Below are positions 1-5,518 of a stretch of DNA of 6,678 bases, piece by piece; the stretch's first letter is position 1, and each line of letters starts with the position of its first letter. A program made the position numbers and the translations under genes. The notes below the pieces were generated by a model. It was not told the origin of the DNA. It worked only from the letters and a program-made list of their open reading frames with translations, and ran no database searches. The stretch is from Actinomycetes bacterium (GTDB lineage: Bacteria; Actinomycetota; Aquicultoria; CAJVYJ01; JAUVQD01), in assembly GCA_030605305.1 (NCBI GenBank), contig JAUWIO010000040.1, positions 1 to 6,678 on the forward strand. The letters are read 5' to 3'.

Positions 1-296
1 ACGCTGGTGTGGGCAATTTCTACGGCTCGTTAGATGTTAACTATATCTTCGATGAGTTCTTTCCCGGCGAGATTGATATCACGACGCTCTTCTTTGACTA
101 CACTTTCTTCTGCCGAGAGTGCGGCGGCATGGCTTCGTCCAAGACTTGCCCGCATGACAGCGAGTCGCATATCTCTTTATCCGGGACAAAAGTCCGGGAG
201 ATGCTCAGCGCCGGCGAGACACCGCCGGTCGAGTTCAGCCGGCCGGAAGTAGCTCAGGTTCTTATCGAATCGATGCGTGGAGCGGGCGGTGACTGA
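1..296 (+). CDS. sat: Sulfate adenylyltransferase (ATP sulfurylase), C-terminal part
   Basis: This is the 3' end of a gene that enters from the left edge; the reading frame starts at base 3 and stops with TGA at 294-296. About 97 residues are visible. They begin with AGVGNFYG, matching the end of the family's GRDHAGVG catalytic motif. A Cys/His cluster follows (CRECGG, then KTCPH), as in the zinc-containing bacterial and archaeal ATP sulfurylases, then LSGTKVREML and the family-typical PPVEFSRPEVAQVL near the end. The enzyme converts sulfate and ATP to adenosine 5'-phosphosulfate (APS) and pyrophosphate in the cytoplasm, the first step of sulfate assimilation or, in reverse, the last step of sulfide oxidation. 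No APS-kinase domain follows, so it is the single-domain form. The downstream sulfate-type transporter and cysteine genes favour an assimilatory role. The next gene overlaps its stop, which suggests translational coupling. Confidence 0.93.
   Translation, partial: AGVGNFYGSLDVNYIFDEFFPGEIDITTLFFDYTFFCRECGGMASSKTCPHDSESHISLSGTKVREMLSAGETPPVEFSRPEVAQVLIESMRGAGGD
279..282 (+). promoter_or_regulatory. Ribosome binding site deciding the radical SAM start
   Basis: GGAG lies inside the last codons of sat, six bases before GTG 289. It supports GTG 289 over GTG 277, which overlaps the site itself, and over ATG 304, whose upstream bases show no purine-rich element. Confidence 0.55.
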
Positions 297-1515
297 GCTC
301 GCCATGATCGACAATCCCGGATTCCTCAAGCTCGATCTGGTCATTCGGGGGATGAAGATCTCGCGCGACTCCTTAGATAGTCCTGAGATTTCGCGCGCCA
401 TACGCTTGTCAAATGAGACGGGGGCGGCCCTCGAACTCAATATAATCCTGCCGGACGAGGTTATAGTGAACATCCCGGTCCTCGCCTGCCTGGCGGAAGA
501 AAAGCCCTACACTCTCGTGAAAAAGGGGGATGGTTTTTCTATCCGCGCCCAGAGCGGTGAGGCGGTCGAGGTCCGGCTGGCGCCCACCCCGCAGTATTAC
601 GATCGGAAGACGACCTCAGGGGTGCCGATGGTCCGGATCGGCCGGACGTACGGGGGCTATCTGGCACTCTCTCCAAACCCGCTTTGCGAGTTTATCGAGG
701 ACGACCTGGCCTGCCATTATTGCGACCTGAGCACCAGAGACCATCGCGCCTGGACTGTCGATGAGGTCCTGGAAACAGTCGATGCCGCCTTGTCCGAGGG
801 TGCGGCGGAGTACATTTGCCTCAATGTCGGATACACCCGTTCTGCCGATGGCGGTATCGCCCTGCTGGAGCCGTATATTCAAGCCATTAAGGACCGGTTC
901 GACGTTCAGGTGTGCGTCCAGGCGCAACCGCCGGCCGTCGACCACTGGATCGATTCGAGTTACGCTATGGGTATCGATTCGATCGCTTACAATCTCGAGG
1001 TCTATGATCCACAGATATTTGAGGAGATCGCCCCGGGAAAGATGCGGGTCGTGGGGAGGGAGCGCTATTTCTCAGCGCTGAAGCACGCCGCCAAGATCTT
1101 CCCGAGTGGAGCCGTTGTCAGTAATCTGATCATCGGCTCCGAGCCCGTTGCCTCGACTATGAAAGGAATAGATATGCTGACGGCACTGGGGGTGATCCCC
1201 ACCTTGCCGATTTACCGCCTCGGTCTGAGCGCTTCGACCGATGCCTCCACGGCTGCCCAGACGATCGAACCGATCTATCGTCATCTGGGCGAAGGGCTGA
1301 GGAGAAACCGGTTGTCGCCGACACTTATCAGCCACTTCAATCTGGCCTTTAATGCTATTGATGGAGAATACTTTGGGGGCGAGGCGCCGATAAGAGGGCG
1401 GTGGGAGACAGTAGTCAAATCCAAGCGGGGAACACGCTTGGCCGCCAATCTGTCGCGCGTTCGCCGCCGCCTGCGGGTGCGTCCACTCGACGACGATTTC
1501 AGCGAGGACCATTGA
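289..1515 (+). CDS. Biotin-synthase-like radical SAM protein of unknown function
   Basis: The protein has about 408 residues. The chosen start is GTG at 289, because GGAG at 279-282 lies six bases upstream and the start overlaps the sat stop by eight bases; GTG 277 and ATG 304 are weaker alternatives. A putative [4Fe-4S]/SAM cluster motif is seen at Cys133, Cys142 and Cys145 (CX8CX2C, within PLCEFIEDDLACHYC), wider than the canonical CX3CX2C. After it come typical radical SAM barrel elements: a TVDEVLETVDAALSEG helix, the YICLNVGYT strand, a VQAQPP strand, YNLEVYDP followed by EEIAPGK, and SNLIIGSEP. These resemble the biotin synthase/MqnE-like branch. About 130 residues before the cluster and an Arg-rich C-terminus are not assigned to a domain. 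Coupling to sat and to sulfur genes suggests a role in sulfur metabolism or cofactor modification, but the substrate cannot be named. Radical SAM assignment is confident, function is not. Confidence 0.85.
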   Translation: MTELAMIDNPGFLKLDLVIRGMKISRDSLDSPEISRAIRLSNETGAALELNIILPDEVIVNIPVLACLAEEKPYTLVKKGDGFSIRAQSGEAVEVRLAPTPQYYDRKTTSGVPMVRIGRTYGGYLALSPNPLCEFIEDDLACHYCDLSTRDHRAWTVDEVLETVDAALSEGAAEYICLNVGYTRSADGGIALLEPYIQAIKDRFDVQVCVQAQPPAVDHWIDSSYAMGIDSIAYNLEVYDPQIFEEIAPGKMRVVGRERYFSALKHAAKIFPSGAVVSNLIIGSEPVASTMKGIDMLTALGVIPTLPIYRLGLSASTDASTAAQTIEPIYRHLGEGLRRNRLSPTLISHFNLAFNAIDGEYFGGEAPIRGRWETVVKSKRGTRLAANLSRVRRRLRVRPLDDDFSEDH

Positions 1516-1562
1516 CCGGGGCCAGGGTCGTAGTCGATACCAGGCCGCTCGCCATCGTCGTC

Positions 1563-2948
1563 ATGGCCCGGAGTTCACGCTACTTCGGGTTTCTTGCTAT
1601 CGCGGCGATCTTTTGGGCGATAATCTCGTTCCCGACCCCGCCGGGGCTGACGGTAGCCGGGCAGCGCGTCTTGGCCATCTTCGTCGCTTCGCTGCTCTTA
1701 TGGGTCAGCCAGCTCCTGCCGCTAGCGATCACTAGTCTATTCGCACTGGTATCTTTACCTCTTAGCGGGGTGATGAGCTCAGAGGAAGCCTTCGCCTTAT
1801 TCGGCAACGAGGCCGTCTTTTTTATCATGGGAGCGTTCTTCCTGGCCGCAGCGATGGTGAAGTCCGGCCTCTCCAGCCGGGTGGCCCTGGTCTTTTTGCG
1901 CCGCTTCGGCACCGATGACCGCCGCCTCATTCTCGGTCTCCTTTTGGTCCCGGCCTTTATGGCCTTTTGGATGCCGGAGCATGCTGTGGCCGCGATGATG
2001 TTTCCGATCAGTCTGGAGATCGTCAATAGCCTGGAGCTCCGCCCGCGCCGCAGCCGGTTCGGCAAGGCCGTTTTCGTCGCCGCTGCTTACGGGGCGATAA
2101 TCGGTGGAGTGGCGACGTTTCTCGGGGGGGCCCGGAACCCCTTGGCCATTGGTATATTGAGGCAATCCACGGGTGTGACCATCGGTTTTTTCGAGTGGAT
2201 GACAGCGGTCGTACCTTTGGTTTTGTTCTTGCTGGTCGTTGCCTACTTCTTAATAATCAAGTTCTTCGTCCAGGAAGCATCTGATGTCTCGGGAGCCGTC
2301 AGGGCTATAGAATCAAAGGCGCGGGAACTCGGGGTGGTCTCCGGGCAGGAGCGGATGATAGCGGCCATCGTTTTGGCCGCCATCCTGGCCTGGATATTTC
2401 TCGGAAACACGATGGGCCTGGCTAATATCGCTATCTTGGCCGTGGTTTTCCTGTTCATGTTCAAGCTGGTCTCCTGGAAAGATATCGAAGATTATGTGAA
2501 CTGGGGCGTCATTCTCATGTATGGCGGCGCTATCGCTCTGGGTTTTGCCATGGATTCCACCCGGGCCGCCGCCTGGATCGCCGACTCCACAATACTGGCG
2601 CGGCAGTTGGCGCCTCTCACGCTGTTGTTGGTGATCGCCGTCACCGCCATATTGCTGACGGAGGGGATCAGCAACGCGGCCGTGGTGGCCATATTGATGC
2701 CCTTGGGTATTAGCGTTGCCCGCAAGTATGGCATAGATCCTAAGGTGATCACGCTGGCTATCGCCGTACCGTCGGGGCTGGCATATATGTTGCCGATGAG
2801 CACGCCGCCGAACGCCATCGCTTACTCATCCGGTTTTGTTGATATTCGCGATATGGTCAAGATCGGGTCGATCTTGGCGATCACCTCGGTCGTCGGGTTC
2901 ATGGTCTTGGCTCGCTTTTATTGGCCGCTAATAGGGTTGGAGTTCTGA
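1563..2948 (+). CDS. DASS/SLC13-family anion (probably sulfate) transporter
   Basis: A polytopic inner-membrane protein of about 461 residues with many hydrophobic segments, the first at about residues 6-24. It matches the divalent anion:sodium symporter family in length and in the C-terminal signature MSTPPNAIAYSSG (Ser413-Asn417 region). Family members import sulfate or dicarboxylates; the position between sat and cysM points to sulfate or a related sulfur oxyanion, which is inference. Unusually, the first SNT motif of the family (hairpin tip) reads PEH at 138-140 in FWMPEHAVAAMMFP, the second reads SNA at 370-372, and the GTPPN-like loop reads GGARN at 188-192. These sites line the substrate and sodium sites in characterised members. 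ATG 1563 was chosen because it gives a short charged N-terminus before the first helix; it lacks a clear ribosome binding site. TTG 1512 overlaps the previous stop and has GAGGA three bases upstream, so it is a real alternative adding 17 residues. The 3' end overlaps the next start by one base. Confidence 0.88.
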   Translation: MARSSRYFGFLAIAAIFWAIISFPTPPGLTVAGQRVLAIFVASLLLWVSQLLPLAITSLFALVSLPLSGVMSSEEAFALFGNEAVFFIMGAFFLAAAMVKSGLSSRVALVFLRRFGTDDRRLILGLLLVPAFMAFWMPEHAVAAMMFPISLEIVNSLELRPRRSRFGKAVFVAAAYGAIIGGVATFLGGARNPLAIGILRQSTGVTIGFFEWMTAVVPLVLFLLVVAYFLIIKFFVQEASDVSGAVRAIESKARELGVVSGQERMIAAIVLAAILAWIFLGNTMGLANIAILAVVFLFMFKLVSWKDIEDYVNWGVILMYGGAIALGFAMDSTRAAAWIADSTILARQLAPLTLLLVIAVTAILLTEGISNAAVVAILMPLGISVARKYGIDPKVITLAIAVPSGLAYMLPMSTPPNAIAYSSGFVDIRDMVKIGSILAITSVVGFMVLARFYWPLIGLEF

Positions 2949-3409
2949 TGCAGTTCGTTATGGTCTTATCAACAGTCGGGCAGCCGGCGGAGGCGATCGA
3001 GGCCGCTGTCGGTTTCGCCGCTGCCAAGCAGGCAAGTCTGGCCGTCGTCTTTGTATTAGACGATACGGTTTCGGAGGCGATATTCGAGAAACTGACGGAT
3101 ATCGGCTTCATTGGCGAAAAACCCGGAACCGAGTTAGAATCAGCAGTCAGCGCGGAGTATCGGCGTCAGGCCGAAGACGCTCTGGCTGAGGTCGGGCGGA
3201 TTGCCGATGAAAAAGGCGTGAGTGTGTCTGCCGAGATCACAGCGGGAGAGTTTCTCGACAAGAGCTTGGATGCCGTCGCCAAGTACGCGGCTGACACTAT
3301 GATCATCATCCGGACCCGTCAATCATGCTTGGCTCGGACGTTCGGTTCGACGAGTGTTGGGGAACTGGTGCGGCTGGCGCCGTGCGAGATCAAGGTATTC
3401 GAGGCCTAG
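2948..3409 (+). CDS. Degenerate universal-stress-protein (UspA)-like protein
   Basis: This 153-residue cytoplasmic protein has the alternating strand/helix pattern and length of a single UspA domain: the strand MQFVMVLSTV, the strand SLAVVFVLDD, a helix EYRRQAEDALAEVGRIADEKG, the strand VSVSAEITAG, then MIIIRTR and GSTSVGELVRLAPCEIKVFE, which corresponds to the usual GSVSERVLRHAPCPVLVV end. The ATP-binding G-X2-G-X9-G-S/T motif is only half kept: Gly133-Ser134 are present, but the first two glycines are replaced (Ile120 and Thr123), and the N-terminal Asp usual in ATP-binding members is absent. It is therefore probably a non-ATP-binding type. ATG 2948 shares a base with the transporter stop and has GGAG at 2939-2942, five bases before it. 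Universal stress proteins encoded with transporters (such as TeaD of the ectoine transporter TeaABC) regulate uptake, so regulation of the sulfate transporter is a reasonable inference. Confidence 0.75.
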   Translation: MQFVMVLSTVGQPAEAIEAAVGFAAAKQASLAVVFVLDDTVSEAIFEKLTDIGFIGEKPGTELESAVSAEYRRQAEDALAEVGRIADEKGVSVSAEITAGEFLDKSLDAVAKYAADTMIIIRTRQSCLARTFGSTSVGELVRLAPCEIKVFEA

Positions 3410-3414
3410 GCGAG

Positions 3415-3426
3415 GGAGTAAGGTTG
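3415..3426 (+). promoter_or_regulatory. Ribosome binding site and TTG start of cysM
   Basis: GGAG at 3415-3418 with a five-base spacer precedes TTG 3424. The protein from this TTG begins directly with IHKNFLSLIGNTP, the normal N-terminus of the cysteine synthase family, which settles the start despite the rare initiator. Confidence 0.7.
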
Positions 3427-4353
3427 ATTCACAAGAACTTTCTAAGTTTGATCGGTAACACGCCCATGATCGAGCTCGGGCGCATGAACCCGGATCCCGA
3501 CGTGAAGATATATGCCAAGCTCGAGGGGATGAATCCGAGCGGCAGCCTTAAGGACAGGATCGCCCTCTTTATGATCACCGAGGCCGAGAAGGCCGGTCTG
3601 CTCAAGCCCGGGGATACTATCCTTGAAGCAACCAGCGGCAACACCGGGATATCTCTGGCTATGATCGCCAGGTTCAAGGGCTACAAATTGAAAGCGGTCA
3701 TGCCGGACAATGTCAGCATCGAGCGCCGCCAGCTCCTAGAGGTCTACGGGGCAGAGCTGGTGCTTTCCGATGGCGAGCAGGGGACGAACGGGGCCATTAA
3801 GCTCGCCCAAGAGATCGGGGCCGAGGACGACTACTTCATGACCGATCAATACAGCAATGAGGCGAATCCTCTGGCCCATTATGAGACAACGGGCGTAGAG
3901 ATCCTCCAAGAGGTCCCGAAAGTCGATGTATTCATCGCGGGCTTAGGCACGGCCGGTACGTTGATGGGAGTCGGCAGGAGGCTTAGGGAGGCTAATCCGG
4001 ACACCCGTATCATCGCGGTCCAGCCATATCCCAATTCCGGCCTCCAGGGGCTGAGGAACCTTTCAGACGGATTTGTTCCAGCCATACTCGACCTTGATCT
4101 TCTGGACGGGAATGAGTTCGTTCAGGACAAGGAAGCATTCGCGGCGTTAAAGAGGTTGGCCGATGAAGAAGCGATCTTGGCCGGTATATCTTCGGGCGCT
4201 GTGGTCGCCAAGGCTCTTGAGGTGGCCCGGGATCTGGATAGCGGCACGATCGTGACTATCTTCCCGGATGGCGCCTGGAAGTACTTGAGCGAGAGGATCT
4301 GGACGGACTCCCCTGAAGAGGTCAGCAAGAGGTTTACCGGCCCGCTTTGGTAG
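3424..4353 (+). CDS. cysM: Cysteine synthase, CysM type (PLP-dependent)
   Basis: This 309-residue enzyme is a beta-family (fold type II) PLP sulfhydrylase making cysteine from an activated serine and a sulfur donor. The PLP-binding lysine is Lys43 in NPSGSLKDR; the substrate loop TSGNTG is at 70-75; the phosphate-binding loop is GTAGT at 175-179; Ser256-Ser257 in GISSGA contact the pyridine ring. INQY-like DQYSN and AHYETTG are CysM features. GLRNLSDGFVP (Arg211), GAWKYLS and a C-terminus ending in LW recall Mycobacterium tuberculosis CysM, an O-phosphoserine sulfhydrylase using thiocarboxylated CysO, where an Arg in the same kind of LRN motif recognises phosphoserine; this comparison is from memory. 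The start is TTG 3424, with GGAG at 3415-3418 five bases upstream; starting further upstream would overlap the preceding gene and add residues with no homology to the family. The following carrier and protease genes support a CysO-type sulfur donor rather than free sulfide. Confidence 0.9.
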   Translation: MIHKNFLSLIGNTPMIELGRMNPDPDVKIYAKLEGMNPSGSLKDRIALFMITEAEKAGLLKPGDTILEATSGNTGISLAMIARFKGYKLKAVMPDNVSIERRQLLEVYGAELVLSDGEQGTNGAIKLAQEIGAEDDYFMTDQYSNEANPLAHYETTGVEILQEVPKVDVFIAGLGTAGTLMGVGRRLREANPDTRIIAVQPYPNSGLQGLRNLSDGFVPAILDLDLLDGNEFVQDKEAFAALKRLADEEAILAGISSGAVVAKALEVARDLDSGTIVTIFPDGAWKYLSERIWTDSPEEVSKRFTGPLW

Positions 4354-4383
4354 GGAGCGTCGGGGGATCCCTGCTGGGTCTAC

Positions 4384-4418
4384 TTGAAAACGCCTGTCCG
4401 GCTGGTAAAATATACAGG
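4384..4418 (+). promoter_or_regulatory. Candidate extended -10 promoter for carrier and protease genes
   Basis: TTGAAA (4384-4389), a 16-base spacer and TAAAAT (4406-4411) preceded by TGG give a sigma-70-like promoter with an extended -10. CCTGT (4393-4397) and ACAGG (4414-4418) form an inverted repeat flanking the -10, a possible operator. It lies in the only sizeable gap in the sulfur gene run. A 5-bp GC hairpin (4432-4436 with 4446-4450) follows in the leader. This is a sequence match only. Confidence 0.4.
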
Positions 4419-4468
4419 TCCTTAAAGGTACGGCCGAGAAAGCGCCGGCCAGTCAAAGTTGGAGAAAG

Positions 4469-4678
4469 ATGATAGAAGTACAGATAAACGGAGTAACAGA
4501 AGAGATATCGTCGGGCACCACTGTCGCGTCGGTCCTCGAAAGAAAAGACGTCCGGCATGAGATGGTGGCTGTTGAAATAAATGGGGAGCTTGTCCCGAAG
4601 GGCGAGTATCCGACCCTGACACTCAAAGCCGGCGACCAGATGGAGTTTCTTCATTATATGGCCGGCGGCCGCGCTTAG
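4469..4678 (+). CDS. ThiS/MoaD-like sulfur carrier protein with GG-RA tail
   Basis: This 69-residue protein has the ubiquitin-like sulfur carrier layout: the strand MIEVQINGV, the turn SSGTTVASVLE, AVEINGELVPKGEY (the family's VElNGeiVPR), LKAGDQMEFLHYMAGG. The Gly66-Gly67 (GG at 4664-4669) would carry the thiocarboxylate after adenylation by a ThiF/MoeB-like E1 and sulfur transfer. Two more residues, Arg-Ala, follow the GG. Family members with such tails (QbsE, and HcyS of Wolinella) are matured by a JAMM protease, and one is encoded four bases downstream. With CysM upstream, the likely role is CysO-like sulfur donation for cysteine synthesis; thiamine (ThiS) or molybdopterin (MoaD) function is less likely because no such genes are near. 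The start ATG 4469 has GGAGA at 4461-4465. The E1 enzyme is outside the window. Confidence 0.87.
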   Translation: MIEVQINGVTEEISSGTTVASVLERKDVRHEMVAVEINGELVPKGEYPTLTLKAGDQMEFLHYMAGGRA

Positions 4679-4682
4679 CCGC

Positions 4683-5090
4683 ATGCCGGTTTTCTCGATC
4701 AAGCATGAGGCTGTCGAAAACATCTATGCGCAGGCGCGGGCGGAAGCACCGCGTGAGGCCTGCGGCATGCTGGGCGGTTCGGGACTAGAGGCGACCAAAG
4801 CCTATCCGACCAAGAATTCCGATACCAGCAATATCACGTACAGCATCGAGCCCCAGGAAGCGTTTTCGGTCATCAAGCGGATGCGGGCCGACAACGTCGA
4901 TTTTATCGCTTGCTACCACTCACACCCGGAGACCGAAGCCTATCCCTCGCCGACGGCCAAGGCGGAAGCCGGTAACAGCGAACTGGTTTACGTTATCGTC
5001 TCCTTGCAACGCCCGGACGAACCCGAGCTCAGGGCTTATCGGATGAATGGCGACGATGTCGAAGAGTTGGAAGTCCGCGTATATAACTAG
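4683..5090 (+). CDS. JAMM/MPN+ metalloprotease-like protein (Mec+/HcyD/QbsD type), zinc Asp replaced
   Basis: This 135-residue single-domain protein matches small JAMM proteases linked to sulfur carriers: PREACGMLGG holds the JAMM glutamate (Glu25), then CYHSHPETEAYPS with His79 and His81, then YVIVSLQ and a C-terminal LRAYRMNG strand. The JAMM consensus is E...HxH x10 D; here the tenth-residue spacing ends at Ala92 (TAKAEA), so the third zinc ligand Asp is replaced (GCC at 4956-4958, one base from GAC). Ser89 of the S-x2-D part is kept. M. tuberculosis Mec+ releases cysteine from CysO-cysteine, and HcyD/QbsD trim carrier tails; either job would suit this context. With Asp missing it may be inactive, use another ligand, or reflect a base error. 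It starts four bases after the carrier stop without a clear ribosome binding site, so translation is probably coupled. Its stop interlocks with that of the minus-strand gene. Confidence 0.85.
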   Translation: MPVFSIKHEAVENIYAQARAEAPREACGMLGGSGLEATKAYPTKNSDTSNITYSIEPQEAFSVIKRMRADNVDFIACYHSHPETEAYPSPTAKAEAGNSELVYVIVSLQRPDEPELRAYRMNGDDVEELEVRVYN

Positions 5091-5266
5091 GCGGCGATGT
5101 TGGTCTCGTCTGTCTGGTCGCCGACTTCTACGGTTGGTTCTTCCGGGTCGATAATCTGTTCTTCGCCGGCGGCCTCAAGGGACCGATAGTAGTAGTCCAT
5201 CAGAAAGAGAAAAACCACGGCCCCGAGTGCCGCGGCAATGATGACGATCTCTCTCGATAGATGCAA
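5087..5266 (-). CDS. Small single-span membrane protein, 59 residues, unknown function
   Basis: On the minus strand an open frame starts at TTG (5266-5264) with a very strong ribosome binding site GGAGG (5277-5273) six bases upstream and ends at TAG (5089-5087). It begins MHLSREIVIIAAALG, has one hydrophobic segment (about residues 7-23), then DYYYRSLEAAGEEQ and a strongly acidic tail with ten Asp/Glu among residues 31-59, ending in NIAA. The pattern is a short N-terminus, one membrane helix and a soluble acidic tail. I do not recognise a family; it is of the size of accessory subunits of membrane cytochrome complexes (CcmD or CcoQ-like), but no motif proves this. The stop codon overlaps the protease stop in CTAG (5087-5090), so the two genes converge without room for a terminator. 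The gene is divergent from the cytochrome gene. Confidence 0.7.
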   Translation of the reverse strand: MHLSREIVIIAAALGAVVFLFLMDYYYRSLEAAGEEQIIDPEEPTVEVGDQTDETNIAA

Positions 5267-5518
5267 GTTCCCCCTCCGTTTCCGACTGTAGATAATATTG
5301 CCTCTCGCCCCGGCGCTTAAACGAAAAATAACCCTATATTGCCTGGTAGTTGTCCACTTATGTATCGCTCGCTATGCTAATATTCAGGCGCAAAAAGATA
5401 CCGCCTAGTCTTTTCGTGCGCTACGACCGAGAGCGCTGGGCGTTTGTGAGCAGGGGTTTAAATAGACCGCTTAACATGGTTTAATTAACTAACACTTTTG
5501 GCGGCATAGGATGCTCGA
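5267..5518. other. Divergent intergenic region, 252 bases, AT-richer, no gene seen
   Basis: This stretch separates the small minus-strand gene from the plus-strand cytochrome gene and is visibly richer in A and T than the genes. I see no open frame with a plausible start, no tRNA and no clear terminator. It contains a nine-base direct repeat ATATTGCCT at 5295-5303 and 5336-5344, a seven-base direct repeat GGTTTAA at 5455-5461 and 5478-5484, a possible minus-strand -10 (TATTAT, bases 5298-5293) and plus-strand promoter candidates. It probably serves as a divergent promoter and regulatory region. Confidence 0.6.
5350..5378 (+). promoter_or_regulatory. Candidate sigma-70-like promoter of the cytochrome gene
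   Basis: TTGTCC (5350-5355) and TATGCT (5373-5378) are 17 bases apart. A second, weaker option is TTTAAA (5457-5462) and TTTAAT (5480-5485), also 17 apart and closer to the gene. Neither can be preferred from sequence alone. Confidence 0.3.

Noticed and set aside
1072..1512. Open minus-strand frame opposite the radical SAM gene.
   Set aside because: It lies wholly within a well-supported gene, has no recognisable domain and low-complexity composition typical of an antisense shadow.
1401..1562. The transporter frame stays open upstream to an ATG at 1401.
   Set aside because: It would overlap the radical SAM gene by over 110 bases and add a polar, Arg/Pro-rich N-terminus unlike the family; ATG 1563 or TTG 1512 fits better.
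3325..3423. The cysteine synthase frame stays open upstream to an ATG at 3325.
   Set aside because: The extra residues overlap the UspA-like gene and do not match the family; TTG 3424 has a good ribosome binding site and gives the normal N-terminus.
4432..4450. GC-rich hairpin before the carrier gene as a terminator of the upstream operon.
   Set aside because: The five-bp stem is followed by AGTCAAAG, not by a T run, so it is at most a leader hairpin.
4354..4468. Riboswitch or T-box for sulfur control in the 115-base gap.
   Set aside because: No conserved SAM-riboswitch or T-box elements and no terminator/antiterminator pair can be seen, and the space is short.
4334..4723. Minus-strand open frame of 129 codons across the cysM-carrier gap.
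   Set aside because: It covers the carrier gene and a candidate promoter, has no recognisable protein features and ends in the cysM 3' region.
5091..5124. GGCGA/TCGCC inverted repeat after the protease gene as a two-way terminator.
   Set aside because: The stem is only five bp with a loop of about 20 bases and no T run, and it lies within the minus-strand coding region.
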